This document shows, piece by piece, positions 20,715-30,948 of a DNA stretch of 64,000 nucleotides; within the stretch, counting starts at the first letter, position 1; every line of letters starts with the position of its first letter. The notes under the pieces were generated by a model, which had not been told where the DNA came from, made no database searches, and worked only from the letters and a program-made list of their open reading frames with translations. The translations under genes were made by a program, and so were the position numbers. Origin of the DNA: Trypanosoma brucei gambiense DAL972 (taxonomy: Eukaryota > Euglenozoa > Kinetoplastea > Trypanosomatida > Trypanosomatidae); the NCBI RefSeq assembly GCF_000210295.1, contig NC_026743.1:3348001-3412000 (forward strand). The letters are read 5' to 3'.

Positions 20715-23700
20715 CTACACGCGTGTTGTTATCTCACCTTTACGTCTCTTGGTCTTTGCAACCTTCTTCCCACGTAGCGAGAGATCAAGCGGCGCCACCA
20801 CGTGACCCTGCCGTACTTCCACACGTGGCTGGTTTGCTTCCTTGAAAGAAATGGCAGAATTCCACTCAGGACCGTACGGGTGCCGCATTGAACGTGCAAA
20901 CTCAGTTGGGTTACTAAAAGGGCGTGGAATCATGTGCAACAACATCCGATCTGGCACAAGCTCTACACCGTCATGATTGATGATAACATGATCAAGCGCG
21001 GCATCGGCACGGCTTTTTAGCAACGTTGTCTTCTGGATTTCTCGCTGTAGCTCCATTTCATGTAACTTCGCCTGATGCTTAGTATTCAGGCGGGGGTCAC
21101 TCCCTCCCCACTCCCCCCATCCGGGAAGAGTGGCGTTCTTGTCCACAGGCTTCATGATGTTGGTTACTTGTGCAGTCTTCTCGGCAAGAAAGTCGGCATC
21201 GACATCATCCTGCGCGAATGCACGAGCGATAAGATACTCCTGCTGCTTCAGAAGGGCTTCCTCATCGTCTCCTTCCTCCCGCGAATTTTCTTGCTGAGCG
21301 ACGCCCATTTTGTTGGTGGGGTTTGACGCAGTTGTCCCCTTTCTCTCGCTTTCGCCAAATGAAGAGGACTGATCTCGAGGTCGCTTAACCACTTTAGGGA
21401 GGATAGTTGTGCGCGTGCTGATTGATCTCTTTCCCGTCGTGGAAGGTGTGGGGGTATCTATGCTTAACGCGGGAGGTGGAACAGTTTTGACCTTCCGCAA
21501 TCCGGCAAATTCATCTTTTGGCTTGGTCCTGTCCACCTTTCCCTTCACAATAGGAGCAGGCCTAGTATTCTCAATCACAGCCTCATCATCACTTCCGCTC
21601 TCTCTCATCGGCCCCTCTTCATCCCCTCCTTCAGACGACTCACCGACGTTGTTCTGGGAGGTTTCTTTTGGTTGCCCCTCTCTGGCATCAATACCGCGCC
21701 TGCGCTTAAGTTGGATGTTTTCCATCACCTTAACAGTTGTTTTGCCACCATCCTCTTTATCCTCTTTCTTGAAAGTTAAACGACCGAGGCTAGCGTTGGA
21801 CTTCGCGGGGAGACTACGGGGCGCTCCGACACGCCTGGGTTCAGCCGCGTCCAAATCCTCAACGTCCTCAGGGAAATCGGACGGCTCGTCGTCACTGTCG
21901 ACGGCTTCACCACATGCTTTCCGGCGAATATCCTCCTGAATTTGATCCAATACCTCCTCGTAGCGTTTCTCCTCGCGCTCCTTTGCTTGTTGCATAAACT
22001 TCATCCCACGTAGCTCAGCACGTGCCTTTTCAGTTGGTGTCATGTTGGCCGCTGCAACTACCTGACTCTCCTCCACATCATCATCAACACCGCGCCAAAG
22101 AAGAGAGGTCAACTTCTTTTTACTGCTATCGGTGCCGTGGGCCCCTTCTTGGCCTGAAAGTTTTTCAGTGGCATCAGCAATGATACGGTCGACCACACGT
22201 TCTTCCTCACTTGAAGCCTCGCTCCCACCGCCATCCTCATTTGCGGCATTAAGAAAGGCATCGGCATCGGCATCCTCCTCCATTTTGCGCATAAGTCGGT
22301 CGTGTAACATATGTTGTTCGTTTATCGCATCCTTTGTGGCCTCGTCGAACTGGGCAAAACGTTTCGCGTGCCGCACCCACTTGCTTGTGTTTTTGTGCTT
22401 CTGAGTTATCCGCTCCTCCACTCGAGCCTTCATCAGCCTCTCGGCAAGTTTGGCGCGTGCCTTTTCTGGATGGAGCAGCTCAAAAGCCTTTTCCCGCCGC
22501 TCCCTCTCGCGCTCCTTTTCGTGTCGTAATATACGACGGTAAGTTTTGCTTTTAATGCGATTGACGCGGCGGCGACGTGCGTTCTCATACGACAGCATCG
22601 CTTTTAACTTTGCCATATAACTCGTTGTCGGGGCGTCGCTCTTCCGGCCTCTGCGTCGGCACAAGTCGGCTGTGTCTTCAACACCGTCATCATTATCGTT
22701 AGTGTCAAACGGTACGATGCCATCGCCCCTTTGCTCAGACACTAGTTGGGCTTTTGAAATTCCCGCCTTCGTCAGCAATGCGTTGACCTTTCCCGCTAAC
22801 CGAAATGCGGACGTGCGCGTCGCATTTCCGGTCATACCATCTGTAGCAATTGACGTTGCCGAAGTGGTCGCTCCCTCATGTTTGTCCACGACAAGATTTG
22901 CTTCAGCCGCTGCAACAATTGCACCTAGTGTCGACGGCACTGGATTGCTTTCTGGCATTCGCATAGGTAGTTGTATGTGCTTCGACTCATGGTAGCTTCG
23001 CAAAAAACTCTTATATTTCTCCAGGTCTTGTGACACCACCTCCCGAACTTTTTCGCGCATTGCTCTCTCTTTTGTATAATCGTCCACGTCAACGCTTATA
23101 AGGTTATTCTTGTTAGCCAAGCTCCGCTGCAACCTTGATTGCGCCGCCGTTTTGGGAGCTGCAGCAATCATTTCCTGCATAGCGCTACCGAACTTGCTAT
23201 CTGTCACACCAGAGGCAGGTCCATAAATCGACTCGTCCTCCTCTGTTACCCCCGAGCGGCGGCGTTTCTTGGTAATTCCGTCCTCGTCGACTCTCTTCTT
23301 TTTCTTTTTTCTTCGAGTTGCAGCTGTTTCACCTCGGTTGCTGTCCTCAGCACCCTGGGCGGCATCGAGCATGTCGGCAATGTCTATGCAATCATCATCA
23401 TCATCATCGTCCTTTTCGTGGAAATCCAAGTCTTCGGGGCCGTCAATCTCGCCGAGGGCACGAAGCTGCTGGAGCAGCAGCGCATTATCTTCACCGCCCA
23501 TATCGTCCTCTCCTTCACATCGTTTGCCACTTGGCTTCTTGCCGTTTTGCTTCGACCTCGCTTTGGGGGGAGCCAGGGCCTCACTGGTCCTCTTCTTGGT
23601 GAAGAAGTGCCCATACATTTCTTCATCGTCGCTATTGAAGGCTAAGTCGTCATCGATATCCTCGTCAAACTCTGGAGGTATTAACGGATTGTTTAAATTT

Positions 23701-23837
23701 AGAACGCCTGATCTCTGCACACCGTCTCCGTCCCTTTCCCTGCGAGGTTTCCGCCCCAGCTTCATTCTACCAGTGGCCCTAGCAGCCGGCTTCTTACTTA
23801 TCTTGCCCCCACCGTTGCCATCACGGCGTAAGACCAT
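20715..23837 (-). CDS. UTP14: UTP14, U3 small-subunit processome protein
   Basis: 1040 residues from the first in-frame ATG (23835-23837); the open frame reaches a GTG 11 codons upstream, which I do not use. Very charged protein: basic N-terminus (KKPAARATGRMKLGRKPRRER), acidic clusters, poly-Lys (RRKKKKKRVDED), and long Lys/Arg/Glu helices (about 400-560). The C-terminal half carries the UTP14 hallmarks: the LPGWGEWGG block at about 902-910, then HVIINHDGVELVPDRMLLHMIPRPFSNPTEF and YGPEWNS with a basic end. UTP14 belongs to the small-subunit processome in the nucleolus and activates the helicase Dhr1 for U3 release in yeast. Length is above the yeast protein (about 900), through acidic inserts. 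Assignment is strong. Confidence 0.93.
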   Translation of the reverse strand: MVLRRDGNGGGKISKKPAARATGRMKLGRKPRRERDGDGVQRSGVLNLNNPLIPPEFDEDIDDDLAFNSDDEEMYGHFFTKKRTSEALAPPKARSKQNGKKPSGKRCEGEDDMGGEDNALLLQQLRALGEIDGPEDLDFHEKDDDDDDDCIDIADMLDAAQGAEDSNRGETAATRRKKKKKRVDEDGITKKRRRSGVTEEDESIYGPASGVTDSKFGSAMQEMIAAAPKTAAQSRLQRSLANKNNLISVDVDDYTKERAMREKVREVVSQDLEKYKSFLRSYHESKHIQLPMRMPESNPVPSTLGAIVAAAEANLVVDKHEGATTSATSIATDGMTGNATRTSAFRLAGKVNALLTKAGISKAQLVSEQRGDGIVPFDTNDNDDGVEDTADLCRRRGRKSDAPTTSYMAKLKAMLSYENARRRRVNRIKSKTYRRILRHEKERERERREKAFELLHPEKARAKLAERLMKARVEERITQKHKNTSKWVRHAKRFAQFDEATKDAINEQHMLHDRLMRKMEEDADADAFLNAANEDGGGSEASSEEERVVDRIIADATEKLSGQEGAHGTDSSKKKLTSLLWRGVDDDVEESQVVAAANMTPTEKARAELRGMKFMQQAKEREEKRYEEVLDQIQEDIRRKACGEAVDSDDEPSDFPEDVEDLDAAEPRRVGAPRSLPAKSNASLGRLTFKKEDKEDGGKTTVKVMENIQLKRRRGIDAREGQPKETSQNNVGESSEGGDEEGPMRESGSDDEAVIENTRPAPIVKGKVDRTKPKDEFAGLRKVKTVPPPALSIDTPTPSTTGKRSISTRTTILPKVVKRPRDQSSSFGESERKGTTASNPTNKMGVAQQENSREEGDDEEALLKQQEYLIARAFAQDDVDADFLAEKTAQVTNIMKPVDKNATLPGWGEWGGSDPRLNTKHQAKLHEMELQREIQKTTLLKSRADAALDHVIINHDGVELVPDRMLLHMIPRPFSNPTEFARSMRHPYGPEWNSAISFKEANQPRVEVRQGHVVAPLDLSLRGKKVAKTKRRKGEITTRV

Positions 23838-24595
23838 CGGTACACAATAGCTCAAATTTCTCGCACACACTTAAATGAAAGAAGCTCTACCACCAAACAG
23901 GTCTCTTCGTTGCACTTGCTAGACGGCGAGCGAAAGGGGCACCGCCAATGCGTTGGGTAATAGTGGAAAGGAGGGAAAAGGAGCCATTACATACAGAGTT
24001 TGGTCGAAAGGAAAAGAAAATGGAGTAAGAAAGGTGTTCAAAAAATATTCACTTCCTCATTGTTGTTGAGAACTCAATGATGAGAGACTACCTACATTTA
24101 CACAACACATATGGTGCTCGTGCAATCAATGACTTTCTTTTTCCTCCTTTCCCCTTTCTTCGTTTCAAACTTGCACACACACACACACGCACACACACAT
24201 ACATACGTGTATATATATATATATATATATATATATGTAATTATCTACATTCCGCCGATACTCCGCACACAATAAGGTTACCTCCACCAAAAAGATCATA
24301 CACAAAACAATATCAGTACACCTCTGCTTCTAAACGAAACGAAACTAGAAACAGAGTGGAAAACACGACCGTATATTTTGAAATCTAAACTCTAACTCCA
24401 CCACTACAATCGCCCCAGCCAGTCGTAGTTCTGGTGCCGGCACCTTCACTTCCAACCATCAACAGTAGGTTGACGAAGAGCTATCGTATTCCATAGCTCA
24501 CAAAAGGGTGGAGAGAAGTGAGTACGGTCCCCCAACGCGTATTGGCAAAAAGAGCTTCCAACGCCATATAATTTCACCCAATTTCGTAAACTCAC
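23838..24595. other. Intergenic with CA/TA repeat, no gene seen
   Basis: Carries purine-rich stretches at 23960-24040 on the plus strand (pyrimidine tract in the sense RNA for UTP14) and a compound CA plus TA repeat at 24174-24237, about 360-420 nt behind the stop codon of the upstream gene. Confidence 0.75.
24174..24237. repeat. Compound (CA)n/(TA)n microsatellite
   Basis: About 26 nt of CA with one CG interruption followed by about 28 nt of alternating T and A on the plus strand; in the sense RNA it reads UA then UG. Confidence 0.9.
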
Positions 24596-27500
24596 CTATT
24601 TGGACTTAACGAGTGAGGCGAGGGCACGTATTTCCTGGCTCCCAAAAGATTTGGACGTGGGCTTCCGATGAAGGCGCCTGCGAGGAGAGAAATCTTCCAC
24701 TTCGGGTATACTCGGAAGCCGAGGAAGGACGGGACGCCGCGGTAAACCTTTTCCCGCCCTCCCGTCACCCATGGCTATCCTCTTAAGACCAAGTAGTCTG
24801 AAGGGATCCCTACCGTCTCCCGCATGCTCACCTTCAGCCTTCTTTTTCTCTTCCTCTTGATTGGAGAATATTACGGTCGGTGGCTCCCATTTGAAGGAAC
24901 GCGCAACCGCATGCTGCCCTGGGCCCTTTTGGTTCTTCGGAAGATAGGCTTGACTTTTCCTTCCGTCCTCACTAAACGCGACCCCGCTAACATTTGCGTG
25001 TTGCTGTCCAGAAGAAGGTCGCGCGACGCCCTCCCTCGTTGCGCCCCCGTGCTTAGGGCCTGCGCCTTGCATCATCGCAGATGTTACGCGCCCCTCTCTG
25101 CCCTTTTCTGCACCCACTCCTGCAAAGTTATTCCAGTGATATCTCCCTTCGGGCGTGACCCAGTCACCACCATCTGCTAAGAGATTAGGGCGTTTATACC
25201 CACTTACAACTGGAGCGACCTCATTTCGCCACTGCCCCTTGCTGCCAGATGGTGCCTTCCCCTTTGCGTTTTCTTGTGGATTTATCCATTTTTCAACTAC
25301 AACACCAGGTTCTGGAACCACCTCGGCCACAACCTTTGTTTGCTTCCCTTCCTCATGATGGGGGCTCTGTTGACCACTCTCTTCCAAAACTGAATCAGGA
25401 GTGGATGGTTTCGGGGTAGTGTAAAACATGCTCTCATAGGCAGCCCTTTCGGCAGCCTCCTTTCTGCGACGTTGGCGTTCTTCCAAGTCCCGTCTTTGCT
25501 TTCGTGAAAGAAAGATCAAACTCCTCCTCCCCCGAACACTGATCTCAGTCTTTGACGACTGCGATTGGGTTTGTAGATCCTTTTGCTCCGCGTCACCACT
25601 CTCATCCTCATCATGCGAGACCTGAAAGGACACTCGTCCCTCTTCCGTGATCCCAACCCTCAATTTTTCGTTACGCCCCCCAACAAAAATATTTTCGGGT
25701 GGAGGAGGGGCCTCACTCGTCTTAGGTCTGGAAGCAGGCTTGCCGTTCCGCCCAGTTGTCCCCTCATTGTCTTTGCCGCATCTTCTCCCCGGCCTGGCTC
25801 CGACTGCTACGGTGGAAACATCTCCATCTTCTATATAAAGAAGCGTCTCCGCCATATGGTATGGTTGGTTGCCGCTGGTGCTCGTGAAGCCCGTGTTTAG
25901 GCCACCATGAGTTATTTGTCTCATTGCCCTTCCCCAGTCATCTTCGTCATAGTTTGCCTGCGTCATTGCATCATCACGGAGCGAGGACAGCACACTTCCG
26001 GAGCAGCCCTTCGAGGTAAGTTTACCTCTGCTGAGTTTCTCCACTGTCGGCGTAAGCTGTCGGCCCTCGCTCCGATGGAATACCGGGCTATCGATTGCGG
26101 CGGGGTTGATAACAGATCGACCCCGCCTCGACCCATCGGCAGTATGTACGGCGCTACCTTTGCTGGCCAGAAGCCCATAGGGGTCCCCAGAAGCTGAGAG
26201 GCTGCGTCCCTTCTTTCGGTTATGTTGCCTTTCAGAAAGAAGTTTTCCCTTATCAGTCTCTTGTTGATCAACCCGTGGTGTGGATAATGGTGGTACAACA
26301 TAACGAGCATAGTCGTCGATTGGGACCATACGGGGAGGCGTTCCGGGACTTCCACCGTCCCCTTCATCTAGAGCCAACACGGATGAACAATGTGGCTTCA
26401 CTTCTGCAGTGTGCTGTGCTGTAGCCAGCGAATCCCCGATGGTGCTTTCACTCATAAGCACCTCACTCACATTTCTATCCAAGGAAGAAAGGAATCGAGC
26501 AAATGTCGAATTGGCCACGTGACTGCTGTTGCGCTGCGCCTTGCTATCGATGCCAAAATCAAATTGTGCATTGTGCGAGCTCGCTATTTCTCCTGTACTT
26601 TGGTGGAACGAAAGAATTGCGTTACTATCGAGCAGTGATGGACAGCGAGCCCAGATGGGAAGCATACCGAGGTACGTGGAGCATTCATTGGCCTCGACGA
26701 GAAAATCGTTTGCAACATCAACAACTCCCTGGCAAGATTGCTGGCACTCCGGTTTCGACCCTTTTCCTTCTCTGGCATTATCACGACGGATGGCAAGACT
26801 CTCAGCTATCTCGGTCTCCAGCTTTATAGGTTCGTGCGGGCGCTCGGGAATGAAAGATTGCGCCAGTGTGGTATGTAACTCATCCCATGTGGAAAGAGCA
26901 GTGTAGGCATTAGCTATCGTATCAAAGAAGCGAGAAACATACATCTCGGCGGCTGCATTAATAATATCACAGCATATAGCTTCGCAGTGCATTTCAGCCG
27001 CGAGACGTTCCGTAGCCTCCAAGACAAGCACATCGGCCATGCTAACCACGGGGCACGGTTGACTTGTTTCCGAGGCCTGCGCTTCTGAACAATTCTGATG
27101 AGAGCCGACACTTTTCGAAAGCAAGCTCTGCACAGATGGGGCTCTCATCCTCGCCGTCCGCGGCGACGTAGTCGCGGGTGTGGAAGTTGCTGGTGTGGCA
27201 ACTGTTGTTGTGGGAGACGGGAGAAATTTCACAGGCACAATTAATTTAAAGTCGTTTTGCTGCTGCAACTTAGTGATCTTCACTGCTGCAACGCGTGCCC
27301 CACGAGTTGCATTTGCCAGTCCAATCTTTTCTGCGTTTTCAATGACCTCCACCGAATGCGAGGCGGAAAACTCTACTTTGGGTACAGTGAGGAGCGAAAC
27401 CGGTGGCCTCCCTTCTTGAGAATCAGCCAATTCCCATCCAGCACGCAAATTCCTACCAACAGAGGTGGTTCCACCTTCTGCATGTGACGCGTGAGTGAGG

Positions 27501-28117
27501 GACAACTCACATGCCCCGGTACCGTGTAGTCCTTGATCTGCTGCTCCCCTTTCATCTACTGCCTCGGAACTCTTGAAAAAAATGACACCCTCCGGGGAAG
27601 GTGCACCTCCTTTCCTATCATCAGTGTCAATTGATCGCAGACGTCTACGCTTGGCGCTCGCCACAGTTCGGGTCGTGTCAGGCTGAGGAGCACTACCGAC
27701 TCGAAAAACGTCAGCTGAAGTTGCCCTCTCTGACTCCTGCACCGTGTTGCACACCGTCTCGGGCGAAGGCTCAACATTTGTCCCGCGGGGAATGCTACTT
27801 GTGGTTCCATCAACGCTCTTCTCTGACCTTTTCGCCAGACGTTCCTGCATGAGTTGTGCACGGGGATAAAGCATCTCTACCGCCGTGTCGTACTCCTTTG
27901 TAAGGAGTTCTTCACAGTAAACTTTGAGGTGTACGTCCTCCGCGTCCAATGCTATGGGATCAGGAAAGAATGCTGGCATAACAGGCATTAATGGGACGTC
28001 ATCGGTAGACGTTCCTCGTGTTCCTGATAAGGCACTAAGCCGCCCACTTGACGGTGCAGACCGCTGGCCGCGGCCGGTGCCAGAGCGCGGTCTCACGTCC
28101 GGTGTGTGAGCACTCAT
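24596..28117 (-). CDS. Large disordered protein of unknown function
   Basis: 1173 residues from the first ATG (28115-28117); the open frame continues 18 codons up to a TTG. I do not recognise a family. An N-terminal piece (about 50-95, DAEDVHLKVYCEELLTKEYD and YPRAQLMQERLAKR) looks helical and folded, and a second compact part lies near 360-440 (VLEATERLAAEMHCEAICCD, NAAAEMYVSRFFDTIANAYTAL). The remainder is Ser/Thr/Pro/Gly rich. A basic helix (SRKQRRDLEERQRRRKEAAE, about 905-925) and a basic C-terminus (GLPRRPVLPRLPSIPEVEDF, RRRLHRKPTSKSF) could bind tubulin, RNA or DNA. No transmembrane segment or signal peptide. Sense-strand gene between UTP14 and a small mitochondrial-looking gene. A cytoskeletal role is possible but is guesswork. 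Confidence 0.85.
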   Translation of the reverse strand: MSAHTPDVRPRSGTGRGQRSAPSSGRLSALSGTRGTSTDDVPLMPVMPAFFPDPIALDAEDVHLKVYCEELLTKEYDTAVEMLYPRAQLMQERLAKRSEKSVDGTTSSIPRGTNVEPSPETVCNTVQESERATSADVFRVGSAPQPDTTRTVASAKRRRLRSIDTDDRKGGAPSPEGVIFFKSSEAVDERGAADQGLHGTGACELSLTHASHAEGGTTSVGRNLRAGWELADSQEGRPPVSLLTVPKVEFSASHSVEVIENAEKIGLANATRGARVAAVKITKLQQQNDFKLIVPVKFLPSPTTTVATPATSTPATTSPRTARMRAPSVQSLLSKSVGSHQNCSEAQASETSQPCPVVSMADVLVLEATERLAAEMHCEAICCDIINAAAEMYVSRFFDTIANAYTALSTWDELHTTLAQSFIPERPHEPIKLETEIAESLAIRRDNAREGKGSKPECQQSCQGVVDVANDFLVEANECSTYLGMLPIWARCPSLLDSNAILSFHQSTGEIASSHNAQFDFGIDSKAQRNSSHVANSTFARFLSSLDRNVSEVLMSESTIGDSLATAQHTAEVKPHCSSVLALDEGDGGSPGTPPRMVPIDDYARYVVPPLSTPRVDQQETDKGKLLSERQHNRKKGRSLSASGDPYGLLASKGSAVHTADGSRRGRSVINPAAIDSPVFHRSEGRQLTPTVEKLSRGKLTSKGCSGSVLSSLRDDAMTQANYDEDDWGRAMRQITHGGLNTGFTSTSGNQPYHMAETLLYIEDGDVSTVAVGARPGRRCGKDNEGTTGRNGKPASRPKTSEAPPPPENIFVGGRNEKLRVGITEEGRVSFQVSHDEDESGDAEQKDLQTQSQSSKTEISVRGRRSLIFLSRKQRRDLEERQRRRKEAAERAAYESMFYTTPKPSTPDSVLEESGQQSPHHEEGKQTKVVAEVVPEPGVVVEKWINPQENAKGKAPSGSKGQWRNEVAPVVSGYKRPNLLADGGDWVTPEGRYHWNNFAGVGAEKGREGRVTSAMMQGAGPKHGGATREGVARPSSGQQHANVSGVAFSEDGRKSQAYLPKNQKGPGQHAVARSFKWEPPTVIFSNQEEEKKKAEGEHAGDGRDPFRLLGLKRIAMGDGRAGKGLPRRPVLPRLPSIPEVEDFSPRRRLHRKPTSKSFGSQEIRALASLVKSK

Positions 28118-28554
28118 TGTTTGTGACACTGCACTCCGCAATCCACCTCTATCGAGGGGAACAATAATCAATATATGCTCTAATCACAATTGATTTGAGA
28201 CGTAAGAGCTGAAAGGAAAGAAAATACATATGTGCAGACAAGTACTTGTATACTTTTGCTAATAAGCAGTAGGAAATATATATATATATATCAAAGCGAG
28301 ATATGGACATTACCCCCGTCCGTGCAAAACGTGCCACAACAATTTAAACGATTGAGTGAACATGGAGTCTTCACAACCCTCCCCCCCCTCCCCATCACAC
28401 ACGTACATCCGTATAAAATAATACCAGCAAACCAGGACATGCACACATACATGTATACGTGTACGTAGAGCTCCCGATGTCGGCAGACCACATTGATTTA
28501 AACCTACTTGCTCTGGTGCAGTGATATAATATATATATATATATATATATATTC
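28118..28554. other. Short intergenic with TA repeats
   Basis: Two TA runs (28276-28291 and 28528-28552), a C-rich patch near 28380-28395, no gene. The second TA run starts before the stop codon of the 97-aa gene is left by only a few bases on the sense strand, so it lies in its 3' UTR. Confidence 0.75.
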
Positions 28555-28848
28555 TCACGCGGTACCGCTTTTTGGCGTTAATTTCGTAGGAGGCTTCGGA
28601 GTAAACTCCAGTCCACTGTAATGCGCTGCCCGTTTAGCTCGTTCAATGTCACTCTGTTTGACAGCATAAGTATTCTGAAGGCTTCTGTAGTGTTCCACCT
28701 TCTCCAACAACAGGGCGTATTCCGGACCGCTTAACGGGCATGATTCATCATTTTTCATTTCTTCAAATCGCTTGGCAAAAGAAAACTGTTGCAAATTTGC
28801 CGTAGAGGTTCCTGCAGCACAAAGAAGCTGCGGAGAAATGCGCCACAT
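28555..28848 (-). CDS. Small protein, possibly mitochondrial, unknown function
   Basis: 97 residues from the ATG at 28846-28848. The frame stays open for more than 35 further codons upstream but without any ATG, and a pyrimidine-rich stretch with AG lies at about 28935-28975, so the ATG at 28848 is the first one on the predicted mRNA. The N-terminus MWRISPQLLCAAGTSTANLQ is basic/hydroxylated without acids and could be a mitochondrial targeting sequence. The rest is helical and charged (PEYALLLEKVEHYRSLQNTY, DIERAKRAAHYSGLEFTP). I know no family for it. Short size leaves doubt, but codon use is protein-like and the frame is much less biased than the spurious frames of the intergenic regions. 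Confidence 0.6.
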   Translation of the reverse strand: MWRISPQLLCAAGTSTANLQQFSFAKRFEEMKNDESCPLSGPEYALLLEKVEHYRSLQNTYAVKQSDIERAKRAAHYSGLEFTPKPPTKLTPKSGTA

Positions 28849-29424
28849 GTGTTCGCTACTGGTCACACTTGAACCGGTGTTACCCTTAATGGAAAAGTGG
28901 CGCAGCGAAACTCCACAAATAGGCAACCAAGCCTTTAAGCTTAACGATAGCACGCGCCAAAAATAAAAGGGAGGAAATAGGTTTTTACGGGGGGTTTAAA
29001 TAATAGAGCCACAAACACCACAACGTTACCCTCTCGGTCCGTCGGGATTTTGCATAAGCGAATATCAGTGGTGATAGTGACACGTAGTTGTTGTTGTAAT
29101 AACTTGGAAAGAAAATAGACCCCAACGGAGGAAGAGAACAGACTTTAAATAGGCAAGCATACCATTTTTCATCCATACCACCTTTCAGGAACATGTGCCA
29201 TCGGAGCGTCACGATGTCTATTTAATCGCCACCTCCCAACTGTCGCTTTTACCTCCGACTGTAACGGCCCCCTTCCCCAAATCCTTCTCTCGCGTACACA
29301 CAAACAATCTTGTTATTTCTCTCAACAACATTCCCACAGGGGTCGGTGGCTTTCCTCACTACTGCAAGTAAGCCAAAACACGTGGACACCATCCACAACT
29401 TCACACACCTCAAGTCGGCGACTG
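28849..29424. other. Intergenic, no gene seen
   Basis: Holds the 5' leader of the 97-aa gene and the 3' UTR of the U2A' gene. Mixed sequence with a GGGG/AAAA patch at 28980-29000 and mainly pyrimidine-rich plus strand at 29230-29330. A 75-codon sense frame at 28985-29212 has no support. Confidence 0.65.
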
Positions 29425-30405
29425 TTATGATGTGCGAGTCTTCTTTGTCCCTTTAGAAGCTTGCTGATGCTTCATTAAGGTCTCCAACTCCGTGAGTTCC
29501 TGCTGAAGTTCCATTAGTTCCTCTTCTGTCTCCGCTGCTGCCATCTTTTCCTCTAGAGCCTCGAGCCGGGCTTGCAGGGCGTTGCTTGCCTCCTCCTCCT
29601 CACCAGCTACTGCTGCAACAGAAGGAGTAGCGAAAGTTTCCACCTTAGATGCCGCCGGTTCAGGTGCAGTATCGGCACTGCCGTTTTTGGAAGCTGCCTC
29701 ACGTGCGTGGCGACTGCGTTTTCGTATTTTCTTAACAGATTCTGAGGCACTCGCATCGGCTTCAGTGGGTGCACTGTTTTGTTGCAGGAGTTGTTTCGCC
29801 TCAAGGCGGCGCCATCCCTCCACAAGCCCAACAAACTCTTTCCGCATCGTTTCCACGTTCTGCCTGTCGACCTGTGTAACGCGTTGGTAGTTGACTAGTT
29901 TCAGAGTTGGGCACAAAAAAACGACATATGCCCGGAGGCGCGCATTATCTTCGCTAATGGTAATTGGATTGTGCTCAATAGAGAGAATTTCCAATTTCTT
30001 CCAGTGTGAAAGGAACAAAAGATCACGCAGTTCCCGGAACTCGTTGTGGTCCGCTACGAAGGCACGCAAATTCGGTAGCACAGCTGCACATGTTGCTTCA
30101 CTCACATGTGTAAGACGGTTACGGTGCACAACAAGCGTTTGTAACCGCAGCATCATCCTACTCGCCGGTTTGGCTGAGCCGTTCTGAGCCGCTGCCGTCG
30201 CTAACGGCGCGCTGTCGCCAGGAAAGTACTCCAGCCGCGCCAGCGGGTTTTGCGAAAGATTCAGTACGTCAAAGCTGTCATTCAAAAATGTAAGCGTGTG
30301 CTCCTCAAGGACGGTTATCCCGAGGCCACGAAGGTCCAATTCGCGCTGACGCAACGCATTGGTGAACTGCGGTGCCCGTCTGATGGTGTCAAGAGTCAGC
30401 CTCAT
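29425..30405 (-). CDS. U2 snRNP protein A' (U2-40K type), leucine-rich repeats
   Basis: 326 residues, ATG at 30403-30405. The N-terminal 170 residues line up with human U2A': LTLDTIRRAPQFTNALRQRE, LDLRGLGITVLEE, FDVLNLSQNPLARLEYFP, LQTLVVHRNRLTHVSEA, LPNLRAFVADHNEFRELRDL, KLEILSIEHNPIT, then YVVFLCPTLKLVNYQRVTQVDRQNVE as the capping region. U2A' holds U2B'' on stem-loop IV of U2 snRNA, here in a spliceosome that mostly trans-splices the spliced leader. Trypanosome U2-40K is the known counterpart. A disordered Lys/Ala part with a C-terminal coiled coil (EALEEKMAAAETEEELMELQ) follows and is longer than in human. A 31-residue Ala/Ser/Met insert sits in repeat 2 (about 70-85). Confident assignment. 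Confidence 0.93.
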   Translation of the reverse strand: MRLTLDTIRRAPQFTNALRQRELDLRGLGITVLEEHTLTFLNDSFDVLNLSQNPLARLEYFPGDSAPLATAAAQNGSAKPASRMMLRLQTLVVHRNRLTHVSEATCAAVLPNLRAFVADHNEFRELRDLLFLSHWKKLEILSIEHNPITISEDNARLRAYVVFLCPTLKLVNYQRVTQVDRQNVETMRKEFVGLVEGWRRLEAKQLLQQNSAPTEADASASESVKKIRKRSRHAREAASKNGSADTAPEPAASKVETFATPSVAAVAGEEEEASNALQARLEALEEKMAAAETEEELMELQQELTELETLMKHQQASKGTKKTRTS

Positions 30406-30948
30406 AAAGTGTTTTTGCCTTCGGGCTCTTTGCCGTCTCTCGTCTCAACCACCTCAGCCTGTAACGAAATCAAAGTGAGGGCATTTGATGGTAACGTTAT
30501 TATGAGATTAGTCGAGAAAGGGAGAAGGAACAATAAGATAAAAGGACTGACGTACGTTACCTCAGCACGAGGTTTTATTACGTGAAACATGTACAGTTTC
30601 GGCGACACTAGAATGGATGCCACCCCCCGAAAAGAGATTTCACGGTAACACCATGGCAACCAAATGTGAAAACTACGCAATAAAATACGCTCGACAACAA
30701 ACGAAATAAAGAAAAATAAGTGCACAACAGAGTCCGCACCCCCCCCCCCAACTCACCAACTGGGAGAATTACTTGCATGTAGAGAAACGTATGTGCGGTC
30801 GCTACGCCCCACAAGTCTCCCCTTCCCACTGAGACTAAGCCACCCAACAGAAGTGGAAGTAAGAAACACCTTCACCTCGGATCGCAGCATCCACAAGTGC
30901 TTGCTTTTTTTTTTTCAATGCACGAGCCTTCACAAACTGTGCAAGCCA
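30406..30948. other. Intergenic with predicted splice acceptor for U2A' gene
   Basis: Includes the pyrimidine tract and acceptor of the U2A' gene (see 30459-30545), a C run at about 30739-30749 and a T run at 30907-30916. No gene seen. Confidence 0.7.
30459..30545 (-). promoter_or_regulatory. Predicted trans-splice acceptor of U2A' gene
   Basis: On the sense strand a pyrimidine tract (complement of purines at 30514-30545) is followed by the first clear acceptor, TTACAG, whose AG is at 30459-30460. This would give a 5' UTR of about 53 nt before the ATG at 30405. Inference from the tract-plus-first-AG rule known for trypanosomes. Confidence 0.5.
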
